Shown: positions 1-7,145 of the stretch, piece after piece
Layout: each line of letters begins with the position of its first letter
Numbering within the stretch: position 1 is the first letter of the stretch
Assembly: GCF_008124765.1 (NCBI RefSeq)
Contig: NZ_VNHS01000017.1
Span: 1-64,000, forward strand
Direction of reading: 5' to 3'
DNA: 64,000 nt
DNA from: Paenibacillus methanolicus
GTDB taxonomy: Bacteria > Bacillota > Bacilli > Paenibacillales > Paenibacillaceae
Program-made: the position numbers and the translations under genes
The notes under the pieces: model-generated
The model's input: the letters and a program-made list of their open reading frames with translations, nothing else
Database searches by the model: none
Told to the model about the DNA's origin: nothing

Positions 1-1619
1 TCCACGAAATTGCGCAGCATCTGGCCGTCGGCGGTGTCAATGAGGATGACCGAGAAGCCGGCCATGACCATGTCGTAAGCGTAGACCGTGCCGTATCCCT
101 CCGACTTGCCGCTGCCCTGTTTACCCTGGCCGAAGGCGGCCGTGCAGAGCGCATCGTACACCGCGGCCTGCGATGAGCCCGGATATGCCTCAAGCGGCTG
201 CCGCGCCAGCTTGCGGACGCCGCGTTCCGTGACCCAGCCGATCCGGACGGACCGGACGTCCTCGCGCGTCAACTCGTCTGGTAGGCTGATCTCCTTAACC
301 TTGCGTGCCTGGATCTGCGGAAACTCCTCGATTAGGGAATCGCCCGGGAGCTGCAGCAGCTTGCCGGCCTCGTCGGTGCTGAGCTTAACCGGACGGAACC
401 GGATGGAGAATCCGCGGCGCGTTTCGATCGCGTCTAGGTACCGGGCTGTCCACTTGGGCGGCACGTCGTACCGCTCGAGCTCGTTGTTGCCGCTGATGTC
501 TTTCCAGGCGTTCGCGATCGTGTAGGCGGCGTCGCGGCGGCGTCCTGCGTCCTCGGATTGCACCGCGATCCGCAGCCAGCCCTTCAGCACGTCCTCGCCT
601 GGCTTGCGCTTGCTGGCCGGCGTCATCTCCTCCCGGATCTGCGCAGCTTCCCGGTAGCTGCTCTGTTCGCGTCGCCAGACGGCCAGCTGCTCCTTCTGTT
701 GAGCGGTGAACCGCGTCAACTCCAGCAGTTCATATCGCGCGCGCTCGAAAGCCTGATGTACCAGGCGGAGAAACTTGTGCTGCAAGCTAGCATCCGGCAC
801 GTATCCCTTTTCGAGCAGGTCGTGCGCCTCCTTGGCTTCCTTGACCCACGCTCGCCGGTCATACGGTTCCAATAGTGCGTCAAAGATTGCGACGTCATCG
901 CCCTCGAGCGTCCGGACGGTGGTCAGCATTGACGGCAACGGGTAGTTATTGTCTTTGTCGGTGGCAAGCGAGAAGATGTCGTGCCGGCGGTAGGAGAGTT
1001 CCGTACAAAACACCTTGGCCGGGTCGAGCCGCGGGAGCCCGCCGGGAATCTCCTGAATCGTGATGCCGGCGTCGTAAATCGCCTCGGCCTTACGCAACAC
1101 TTCACCGGCCTTGTCGCGGGGAAGCAGCAGATAAAAATTGACGGAGCCCGCGCGCATGACGATCCGGAAATTGCATCGGTAGGGGCTGCGGTCAGTGCAG
1201 ATCGTTTCGCCCATGGCCGGGTTGCCCCAGCGGCGGCGCTCCTTCGGCGAGCGGTAAAAGCTCGCCATGACCTTCGCCAAAACGTACGCCTGGTTGTTGC
1301 GGATCGACGGCGTCGGGCTGATCTCGTATACGACGTAATCGTCCGGCTCGCGGCGGTAGAAGCGATCCCACGGAATCGACTCGACGGCGCCGGATACACG
1401 TCTCGTGAACCGGCCAGCGGCCGCCGCAGACTTGACAAGCATGCCGGCGAGCTGATCCCGGAAGAGCGGACGGGAGGGACGCGGACCGGATCCGCGACGT
1501 TGAGATGTCGCGACCACCGGCAGCTGCGCGTGGTACAAGGTAGGGTAGAGCTCGATACGGTCGACCCGGCCGCCCTCGTGGAGCCGGTAAAGTGTGCTGC
1601 CGATGATCGCGGTGATCAT
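1..1619 (-). CDS. HerA/FtsK/VirB4-like DNA-translocation ATPase (partial, C-terminus beyond window)
   Basis: An uninterrupted reverse-strand frame runs from an ATG at 1619 off the left edge of the window, giving about 540 codons without a stop. Near the end of the visible part is a Walker A motif (GKQGSGKS), followed about 20 residues later by a hydrophobic strand ending in acidic and polar residues (VILIDTADGQ). That arrangement is seen in HerA/FtsK/VirB4/TraG-type ATPases that pump DNA or protein in conjugation and packaging. The long N-terminal half (about 490 residues) before the P-loop would fit an adaptor or membrane-docking region. A purine-rich RBS-like run precedes the ATG, and a GTG lies one codon upstream. 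It is the last visible gene of a leftward cluster that includes an M23 peptidase and small membrane proteins, so a role in conjugative transfer is inferred. The Walker B aspartate and the rest of the ATPase core cannot be checked here. Confidence 0.7.
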   Translation of the reverse strand, partial: MITAIIGSTLYRLHEGGRVDRIELYPTLYHAQLPVVATSQRRGSGPRPSRPLFRDQLAGMLVKSAAAAGRFTRRVSGAVESIPWDRFYRREPDDYVVYEISPTPSIRNNQAYVLAKVMASFYRSPKERRRWGNPAMGETICTDRSPYRCNFRIVMRAGSVNFYLLLPRDKAGEVLRKAEAIYDAGITIQEIPGGLPRLDPAKVFCTELSYRRHDIFSLATDKDNNYPLPSMLTTVRTLEGDDVAIFDALLEPYDRRAWVKEAKEAHDLLEKGYVPDASLQHKFLRLVHQAFERARYELLELTRFTAQQKEQLAVWRREQSSYREAAQIREEMTPASKRKPGEDVLKGWLRIAVQSEDAGRRRDAAYTIANAWKDISGNNELERYDVPPKWTARYLDAIETRRGFSIRFRPVKLSTDEAGKLLQLPGDSLIEEFPQIQARKVKEISLPDELTREDVRSVRIGWVTERGVRKLARQPLEAYPGSSQAAVYDALCTAAFGQGKQGSGKSEGYGTVYAYDMVMAGFSVILIDTADGQMLRNFV

Positions 1620-1697
1620 CACAATAGCCCCCCTAGTTTTTACTTATGGACACTTCTGGTAATATTGAGGAAATGATAGCTATGAGGTGATGTTGAA

Positions 1698-2465
1698 TTG
1701 GGGTTAGTTAAATTGAGTGAGTTCTTGAAGAAAAAATGGGTTTACCTTGTGATTATTGCTTCTCCTGTATTAATAAATTATTTACTTCTAACATGGCGGG
1801 CTTGGCGAGTTAATGGTGGTACGGATGCCTGGATCGGCTTTTTCGGAAGCTATTTAGGTCTTATTGGGGCAGTAGGGGTTGCACTCTTTCAGTTTAAGAC
1901 CCAAAGAGATAAGGAAATTCAGCAAGATAAAGTAAACAATAGATCGTTTATTTCGGCTCATGACTTTAGCGCCCCGGTGGATCTACGGCGAGTAGTGACT
2001 CATGAAAATAGTAGGCTAATCGAAACTCAACAATATACAGAATTCAAAGATTGGATGGAACAAACTAACCCTAATTACAAAGGGGCAATCGCTTACTATA
2101 AAATTTCGCAATTTGGAGCCCCTGATATCATCATGGACTGCAAGATAGTTGCTGTGATTGTTCCAAAGGGGAAAGCGCCAATTCGAATAGAGACCCACGT
2201 AGGCATCGTTGAAAAAGGTATTGAGATTTTTTTACCAGTAACAATGAAAGTCATTAGTGACATTGAAGTACATGAATTAATCATTGATTACCGTACGATA
2301 CGGGATGAAAAAATGCGATACTACTCTAATCCACAGACCAAAATAGAAAAGCACTTAGTTATAAAACCAGATGGTTCAGAAGAAGTGATTATGAAAAATG
2401 AATCAAGACAGGCAACATGGATCTATCCAAAAAAGCTAACTCCACCTGAGCAGAAAAAGGAATAA
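1698..2465 (+). CDS. AT-rich two-TM hypothetical protein, candidate cargo gene
   Basis: A 255-residue protein read from a TTG preceded by a good GAGGTGATG Shine-Dalgarno. Residues about 14-31 and 46-63 are hydrophobic and look like two membrane spans with a short loop; the rest is soluble, charged and probably cytoplasmic. Base composition is much more AT-rich than both neighbours, and the gene lies opposite to the leftward transfer cluster, between the ATPase gene and the M23 gene. That suggests separate acquisition. I do not recognise the family. Small proteins with membrane spans plus a soluble domain in such positions are often exclusion or defence factors, but nothing in the sequence proves it. 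Confidence 0.6.
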   Translation: MGLVKLSEFLKKKWVYLVIIASPVLINYLLLTWRAWRVNGGTDAWIGFFGSYLGLIGAVGVALFQFKTQRDKEIQQDKVNNRSFISAHDFSAPVDLRRVVTHENSRLIETQQYTEFKDWMEQTNPNYKGAIAYYKISQFGAPDIIMDCKIVAVIVPKGKAPIRIETHVGIVEKGIEIFLPVTMKVISDIEVHELIIDYRTIRDEKMRYYSNPQTKIEKHLVIKPDGSEEVIMKNESRQATWIYPKKLTPPEQKKE

Positions 2466-2469
2466 ACCT

Positions 2470-2486
2470 GATCCTACGATAGGATC
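2470..2486. terminator. Short hairpin between convergent genes
   Basis: GATCCTA-CGA-TAGGATC forms a perfect 7-bp stem exactly between the ends of the rightward two-TM gene and the leftward M23 gene. There is no clear T-run, so it is at best a weak bidirectional terminator. Confidence 0.35.
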
Positions 2487-3174
2487 ATGCGAACACCATC
2501 CCCCTCAGTATCCAGAATACGACCCATCCCCATGCGATCCACTTCTTCGGCCAGCGCGCGCCGCCCATCAATATGAGAATCAGAACGATCGTGCTGATCA
2601 TTAACGGGTTGTCGAGCGCCCCGGAGTTAAACACGTCGCTGAGCTCGCTCCAGAGGTTGGCCGGGTTGAGCCAGTAGGCGAGCTCGCGGAATGCGTGGCC
2701 GATCGCGCTCATCGTGTTGTTGAAGCCTTCGAGCGCATCCTGTAGTCCGCCGAGCGGGCCGCTGTGTCCTTCTGGGACGGCGAGCGGCGCCGTCCCCATT
2801 GCAGCATCGATCAGCGACGTCGGATCAATGTAGTGGCCGTCTTCCATGAGCCCGAGATGCAGGTGTGGTCCCGTGCTATGCCCGGTGCTTCCGGATAGTC
2901 CGATGACGTCGCCCGCCTGCAGGTGCTGGCCGGGGTAGACCGTGATCCGCGAAAGGTGGCCGTAGATGACGTCATGGCCGTCCGGCGTATGCAGCATGAC
3001 ACCGTTGCCGAGCCGGTCGGCTCCTTCGACGATCCGGCTCACGACGCTGTCCGCGACGGCATGCAGTTCGGTACCCTCAGGGATTGCGACGTCAACGCCA
3101 GTATGCGGCGCCGTATGCGCGCTGTCGATCGCTCCGTACTCGGAGGTGATGCGCGGGCGGATATTGATGATCAT
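2485..3174 (-). CDS. M23-family metallopeptidase with C-terminal membrane segments
   Basis: A 229-residue protein starting at the ATG at 3174, whose RBS (GAGGGGG) overlaps the stop of the preceding gene. The first 120 residues form an M23/LytM peptidase domain: the zinc ligands appear as HTGVD and, later, HLHLG. M23 enzymes cut peptidoglycan cross-bridges, and in conjugative elements they open the wall for the transfer channel. There is no N-terminal signal peptide; instead the C-terminal 45 residues hold two hydrophobic spans separated by WPKK. The catalytic domain would therefore reach the outside by tail-anchored insertion or another route. It is the fourth gene of a tightly coupled leftward operon. 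A longer in-frame reading beginning upstream of 3174 is less likely because it would overlap the preceding gene. Confidence 0.82.
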   Translation of the reverse strand: MIINIRPRITSEYGAIDSAHTAPHTGVDVAIPEGTELHAVADSVVSRIVEGADRLGNGVMLHTPDGHDVIYGHLSRITVYPGQHLQAGDVIGLSGSTGHSTGPHLHLGLMEDGHYIDPTSLIDAAMGTAPLAVPEGHSGPLGGLQDALEGFNNTMSAIGHAFRELAYWLNPANLWSELSDVFNSGALDNPLMISTIVLILILMGGARWPKKWIAWGWVVFWILRGMVFA

Positions 3175-3179
3175 GGCCG

Positions 3180-3695
3180 TTACCCCCTCGTCGGCGGGAT
3201 GTATGTCGGGTCCAGCCGCGGTGCGATCTGCTGCTGGTGCTGCTCGATCTGATCCCAGACGTCTACCTGCAGGCTGGATTGCAATTCGAGAAAGACGAGC
3301 GGCACGAGCAAGATGCCGATGTACCCGAGCACGCCCTTGATGATACGGCCTTTCCAACCAGGGAAGTCGAGCTGCGCCTCGACGATGCCCCAGATCGTAA
3401 TCCCCATGCCGACCCAAAACGAAGCCTTTTGGAGCAAGAGGATAATGTTCCGCCCGCCCGACATTGTCTTCACGGACGCGGCCAGCACGCCGGACGGCTC
3501 GAGCATGACGGCAAGCAACATGACGGCCGCCGTATAGGCGCGGTGGTTACGCCGAAGATGCGCTATGACACGATTAATGCGCAGCGCGTCCGCCGCGGGG
3601 AGCTCGACCTGCGGCAGCTCCGGACCCAAGTCCATGATGACTTTTGTACGGCGCCCGTCGTAACAGCGCGCGCTGATGTTGATCGTGGTGATCAT
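3180..3695 (-). CDS. Multi-pass membrane protein of the transfer-like cluster
   Basis: 171 residues from the ATG at 3695, which overlaps the stop of the upstream micropeptide (ATGA) and follows an AAGGGGCGG RBS. The first 60 residues are soluble. Then come a hydrophobic stretch (TAAVMLLAVML), a second span around the segment that reads LLQKASFWVGMGITIWGIV, and a third at the segment GVLGYIGILLVPLVFL; the C-terminus is polar and proline-rich. The size and the clustered spans are reminiscent of VirB2/VirB6-like or TrbC-like channel components, but no family was recognised. Spacing to the M23 gene is five bases, so they are surely co-translated. Confidence 0.65.
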   Translation of the reverse strand: MITTINISARCYDGRRTKVIMDLGPELPQVELPAADALRINRVIAHLRRNHRAYTAAVMLLAVMLEPSGVLAASVKTMSGGRNIILLLQKASFWVGMGITIWGIVEAQLDFPGWKGRIIKGVLGYIGILLVPLVFLELQSSLQVDVWDQIEQHQQQIAPRLDPTYIPPTRG

Positions 3696-3769
3696 TTCGA
3701 ATTCCGCCCCTTCTTGATGAGATCCGTAAGCCCCCAGATAACCAGGCAGCAACCGAAACCGAAGATCAT
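3692..3769 (-). CDS. 25-residue membrane micropeptide
   Basis: ATG at 3769 overlaps the stop of the gene before it, and its own stop overlaps the ATG of the gene after it, both as ATGA. The RBS is AGGGAGG just upstream. Residues 1-14 are hydrophobic (IFGFGCCLVIWGL) and the tail is basic (KKGR), as expected for an N-out/C-in single-span peptide. Double translational coupling is the main support; the function is unknown. Confidence 0.55.
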   Translation of the reverse strand: MIFGFGCCLVIWGLTDLIKKGRNSK

Positions 3770-3843
3770 TTCCGCCGACCTCCCTTCGCGACGATCGTCA
3801 ACGTGATGGCCATAAAGATGCAGCCCCACACGATGTAAAACAT
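3766..3843 (-). CDS. 25-residue membrane micropeptide, first gene of the leftward cluster
   Basis: ATG at 3843 sits eight bases after GAGGAGG. One hydrophobic helix (FYIVWGCIFMAITLTIV) is followed by a basic tail. In-frame upstream ATGs at 3849, 3885 and 3927 could extend it to at most 53 residues, but only the 3843/3849 starts have a good RBS. It overlaps the next micropeptide by four bases. Function unknown. Confidence 0.5.
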   Translation of the reverse strand: MFYIVWGCIFMAITLTIVAKGGRRK

Positions 3844-3920
3844 AAGCATGACCTCCTCGGTATGCGCGGCAGCGGCGCCGATCATAATAGCCGTATCGAG
3901 TGCGGAGGGAGGGACGTTGG

Positions 3921-3992
3921 ATGCCATTTGTGGCGATTGCAGTAGGTATTGCGATGATGATCTGGGGCGCGCCGGCGGTGTTCGGCGGTTAG
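3921..3992 (+). CDS. Possible 23-residue hydrophobic peptide
   Basis: An ATG at 3921 follows a strong GGAGGGAGGGA tract by five bases and opens a 23-codon frame that is almost wholly hydrophobic (FVAIAVGIAMMIWGAPAVF). It runs against its neighbours and lies in the 140-bp gap between leftward genes. The RBS is the only positive evidence; chance is a real alternative. Confidence 0.25.
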   Translation: MPFVAIAVGIAMMIWGAPAVFGG

Positions 3993-4297
3993 AGTTTCGG
4001 TTTAAAGACGGTCGGCCTTGATGGGCTGGTCGTTTTTTCTTTGCTCTGCTGCAGGATGATATCGAGCGGTTGCGGGCGGGATGGCAGCGTCGTACTCCTG
4101 TCTGGTGGTGGAACGATCAGCGGGCGCTCCTTGATCTCCGTGGCCATTTTGGTCCGTATCCCAAGCATTAGCCGCATGCCGTCGCGTACCATCTCCGACA
4201 GCACGCCGCTGCTGAGTCCTGCTGTCGCTTCCTTCAGATCCTCGTCGCGGCCATCACGCAGCCGCGCCTCAAGCTTCCTTCTCACTTTGTCTGACAT
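3989..4297 (-). CDS. Small basic protein, possible ribbon-helix-helix-type accessory factor
   Basis: 102 residues from the ATG at 4297, preceded by CAGGGGCG; a longer start at 4384 lacks an RBS and overlaps the divergent gene region. Residues 1-55 are highly charged and helical in look (KVRRKLEARLRDGRDEDLKE, then a V-L-S-E-M-V-R-D-G-M-R-L-M-L pattern), with a proline-rich and basic C-terminus. The pattern resembles small DNA-binding accessory proteins of plasmids and ICEs. It lies upstream of the transfer-like cluster and is transcribed in the same direction. Confidence 0.5.
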   Translation of the reverse strand: MSDKVRRKLEARLRDGRDEDLKEATAGLSSGVLSEMVRDGMRLMLGIRTKMATEIKERPLIVPPPDRSTTLPSRPQPLDIILQQSKEKTTSPSRPTVFKPKL

Positions 4298-4424
4298 GTC
4301 GTTACGCCCCTGTCTGACGGTTGATGATTGAGGATACGGAAGACTGTTTGTACAAAATTCCTGAGCTTTGAATAAAATTTTCAAAGACTGTCCACCCTCT
4401 GTAACAGAAGGTGGGGGGATCGGT

Positions 4425-4631
4425 ATGGGATTAGGGAAGAACAGAACGAAATTTGGTCAGGTCATGGATCAGAATGGATACAAACAATCAGATCTGCCGG
4501 TAAACAAAAATACAGCGACCAGATTGTGCAATGAATTGGATTATGATCCGCCGCCCGAGATACAAACAACTGCAATAGGTTTCTTGCGAAAGAAGGGACA
4601 TGATGTTAGGCCCGGGGATTTCTGGGCATAG
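4425..4631 (+). CDS. Small helix-turn-helix (XRE-like) regulator
   Basis: 68 residues from the ATG at 4425, preceded by AAGGTGGGGGG. The middle of the protein (FGQVMDQNGYKQSDLPVNKN, then TATRLCNELDYDP) fits a short XRE/Cro-type helix-turn-helix in which the second helix reads NKNTATRLCNE. It is transcribed away from the leftward transfer cluster and could regulate it. Directly after its stop is the first copy of a double-hairpin terminator that serves the opposite strand. Confidence 0.6.
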   Translation: MGLGKNRTKFGQVMDQNGYKQSDLPVNKNTATRLCNELDYDPPPEIQTTAIGFLRKKGHDVRPGDFWA

Positions 4632-4742
4632 AAAAAGAGCGTCAGACATTGTGTCCGACGCTCTTCGTTTTGCCACTTCTGAAGCGCCGCCTCCGCAGCG
4701 AGCTGCTTCAAGCGGCGCTTTATGATACCCATATTAATAATC
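4632..4742 (-). terminator. Double-hairpin terminator, repeat copy 1
   Basis: Two stem-loops read on the reverse strand after the stop of the 4814 gene: a GC-rich stem built from AAAGCGCCGC and GCGGCGCTT, then AAGAGCGTC with GACGCTCTT followed by a T-run. The same 110-bp block recurs at 6964-7074 and 9264-9372 with few changes, so it also marks the borders of the tandem duplication. Confidence 0.75.
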
Positions 4743-4813
4743 GTATTCGTGTAATATCCTGGATATGAACCTTTGTGGTCCTAACTAATTGGTTGAAAAC
4801 CCGCGAGCCCTTC

Positions 4814-6802
4814 TTAAGCCGGATGCTTCTCTTCATTACCTACATTGTCGACACTATAGAAGTCCAATCTACGTTCGCCAACCTGATTCATTTCGAAAGG
4901 ACCTGAGTACGTTTTCCATTCGCCTCCGTTGATCCGGTAGTAGGTCGCTTTAACCCCCGTCGTCTGATCATAAGACTTCAGGGTGACGGTATAGCTTTTA
5001 ATATACGTTTTGTCGGCGCTCCAGTTCGGGCTCAGAGCGCTCTTGGTGTAAGGAATGTCGGAGTCGATCTTAATGATTATCCGTTGCTGCCCTTCTTGAT
5101 TGCCGTTGTTATCTGTGCTGTTAAAGTCGACTTGATAGAAGTAAGTATCCTCTCCACTTAATAAGAATGGTCCTGAATAGGTTTGACGGGGCCCATTGTT
5201 AATATCGTAGCGTGTATCGCGGACGCCTGTACCCGCCGGGTCGTCTTGAGCTAGAAATTCAACGCGAGCTCCTGGTTTGTACCACCCCGATGCAACTGGA
5301 GCTGCTCCATTGACCAACAACTGTGTTTTAGGAGGGGTGATATCATTGGGCGTTACATGGATGGCTAGAATGGAACCTCCAGTCCTACTGTAGAGCTTGT
5401 TGTTTTTGTATATAAGCTTCCCTAAGTCTGCAATAACTGGAAAAGCATCACTACCAGCAAGGAAGGAGCTGTAATAGAGATTCCCATTACATGTGCTTAA
5501 TACCTCGCCGTTGCTTCCAACGCTCCTGATCATTGCATGAGAGTTGCAGAAAGTAACTTGCTTCTTTTCACCCTGCGGTGAAACCATCCAAATTCCAGTG
5601 CCTAGCGGTTCCACTTTGGTGTAGGCGCTCCAACCGTTTTCGATATGAAAACCGGTCTCATACGGCAGGAACACATTTTGTGCAAGTTCAATACTTTCTG
5701 TTCCATTATGCATCATAAGGGAGTTTGTATCTGAGCGCATGTATAACGTTCTAGTTCCGTCTGTTTTAGCACTTGATTCCCACACGCTGGGGTCAGTTAG
5801 CGTACTAACCCTGGTGCTCTTTCCATCCTTGTAAGTGTATAACTTTCTATCTGTCGTGTTTGTATAAAGGACGGTGCCATCCTCGGTTAAATCCCACAGT
5901 ATCCCTTTGTCTGCTACAATTCTTTCAACGCCGTTTTGCACATTTTTTAACAGAACGGAACCTTGTCTTTCGAAAGCCGCATTGCTTCCTATTACCCTAT
6001 AATTCCGTCCATAGTAGTAATCACTTTGGTCATGGAGGGTAAGCTCGCCGTCGCTATACTCCATCAGACCCTGATGATGATTCTCTAACTGCTGAATGAA
6101 CAATGCGCCTTTTGGGGTTAGATAGGCGGGTACCTGGTCATAATCAAAATCCTCAGGGAGATGGGTGGAGAGAATCGTTTCTTGGCGAGTGTGACGATCG
6201 AGAATTTTGAGCACGGTGTCAGCTCCGCCAAAATACCCATAATTGTAGCCGGTATACAGGATTTTATCCTCATTAAAATCCAAGATCTTACCTTCGACTG
6301 ATTCAATAATTGCATAAGAGGAGCTTCGATCCAGAAAGATGGTTCTCAGAGTATAGCCTGGGCTTATGCCCGAAGCGAGTATTTCCATCTTGACTTTGTT
6401 GCCGTTGATTATAGACGGAATGGTTGCGGTTTTTCGAATTTCACCGACTCCGGTAGCGAGGTAATAAGATTCCCTATCTGCATGTCCATAATATAATACA
6501 ACGTCAATTTTCGAAGGTTTTCCCTCAGATGTATAGGCCGTAATGTCTAGTTCAATCTGATCTTTGAATACCGAGCCTTCTAGCGGCTTCTTAACGACAA
6601 GTCCGGAAGGCGTGTCAATCTGTGCCGTAATCTGAGGTACTGTTTCGGTCGCTTTAATGGAAGGAGGGGCTTGTTCCGCAAGAGAGTCAGGAGTAGGGAG
6701 ATCCTCAGCGAATACAGGAGTAACGGAAGCGACTAATAAAACCAAGAGTAAAACTGAGAGGATTACTGATTTACCAAACTTGCAGAACAGAAGCTTGTAC
6801 AT
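4814..6802 (-). CDS. Secreted multidomain protein with C-terminal OmpL47-type domains, paralogue 1
   Basis: 662 residues with a signal peptide (basic start, hydrophobic core, cleavage likely after FA at residue 32). Residues about 65-165 form a beta-rich domain, about 165-450 contain repeated strands with turns such as DFNEDKILYTG and EDGTVLYT in the style of a beta-propeller, and about 480-660 hold two OmpL47/Ig-like domains whose final one carries TYYRINGGEWKTYSGPF and ends shortly after SVDNVGNEE. Such domains mediate binding in exported proteins. The C-terminus stops abruptly for this family and no cell-wall anchor is seen, so it is presumably released or held non-covalently. The RBS is a GGTGG in a long AT-rich leader that contains an inverted repeat. 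Its neighbour at 7146-9101 is a paralogue. The specific ligand is unknown. Confidence 0.75.
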   Translation of the reverse strand: MYKLLFCKFGKSVILSVLLLVLLVASVTPVFAEDLPTPDSLAEQAPPSIKATETVPQITAQIDTPSGLVVKKPLEGSVFKDQIELDITAYTSEGKPSKIDVVLYYGHADRESYYLATGVGEIRKTATIPSIINGNKVKMEILASGISPGYTLRTIFLDRSSSYAIIESVEGKILDFNEDKILYTGYNYGYFGGADTVLKILDRHTRQETILSTHLPEDFDYDQVPAYLTPKGALFIQQLENHHQGLMEYSDGELTLHDQSDYYYGRNYRVIGSNAAFERQGSVLLKNVQNGVERIVADKGILWDLTEDGTVLYTNTTDRKLYTYKDGKSTRVSTLTDPSVWESSAKTDGTRTLYMRSDTNSLMMHNGTESIELAQNVFLPYETGFHIENGWSAYTKVEPLGTGIWMVSPQGEKKQVTFCNSHAMIRSVGSNGEVLSTCNGNLYYSSFLAGSDAFPVIADLGKLIYKNNKLYSRTGGSILAIHVTPNDITPPKTQLLVNGAAPVASGWYKPGARVEFLAQDDPAGTGVRDTRYDINNGPRQTYSGPFLLSGEDTYFYQVDFNSTDNNGNQEGQQRIIIKIDSDIPYTKSALSPNWSADKTYIKSYTVTLKSYDQTTGVKATYYRINGGEWKTYSGPFEMNQVGERRLDFYSVDNVGNEEKHPA

Positions 6803-6963
6803 ATTCTGACCACCAACCTATAACATAATAACTTACAAAATTGATTATATTTCACATTGATACGAAATGTATATAATCTATATTGTAAATTAGTCGTATA
6901 TTATAAATTTCATTCTTGATCTCCAGCGCCAAAGACACCTTTTGTCATTTAATAAGATTCGAA
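6803..6963 (-). promoter_or_regulatory. AT-rich leader with inverted repeat, upstream of paralogue 1
   Basis: The 160 bases before the gene are about three-quarters A+T. They contain GATTATAT and ATATAATC arms enclosing a nested ACATT/AATGT pair, near 6840-6880. The same structure occurs before the second paralogue (9120-9180). Several -10-like hexamers are present, so the promoter cannot be fixed by eye. The conserved hairpin may be an operator or an mRNA leader structure. Confidence 0.4.
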
Positions 6964-7074
6964 AAAAAGAGCGTCAGACTTTGCGTCCGACGCCTCTTAA
7001 TTTTGCTACCCTGAGCGCCGCCTTCGTAGCGAGCTGCTTCAAAGCGGCGCTTTAAGATAACCATATTAATAATC
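6964..7074 (-). terminator. Double-hairpin terminator, repeat copy 2
   Basis: Second copy of the block described at 4632-4742. The first stem has small differences (CAGACTTTGCGTCCGACG). It lies downstream of the paralogue at 7146-9101 on the reverse strand. Confidence 0.7.
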
Positions 7075-7145
7075 GTATTCGTGTAATATCCTGGATATGA
7101 ACCTTTGTGGTCCTAACTAATTGGTTGAAAACCCGCGAGCCCTTC

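Noticed and set aside
981..1676. 231-codon forward frame at the left edge
   Set aside because: Shadow of the long reverse ATPase frame, which has a P-loop and a sensible start.
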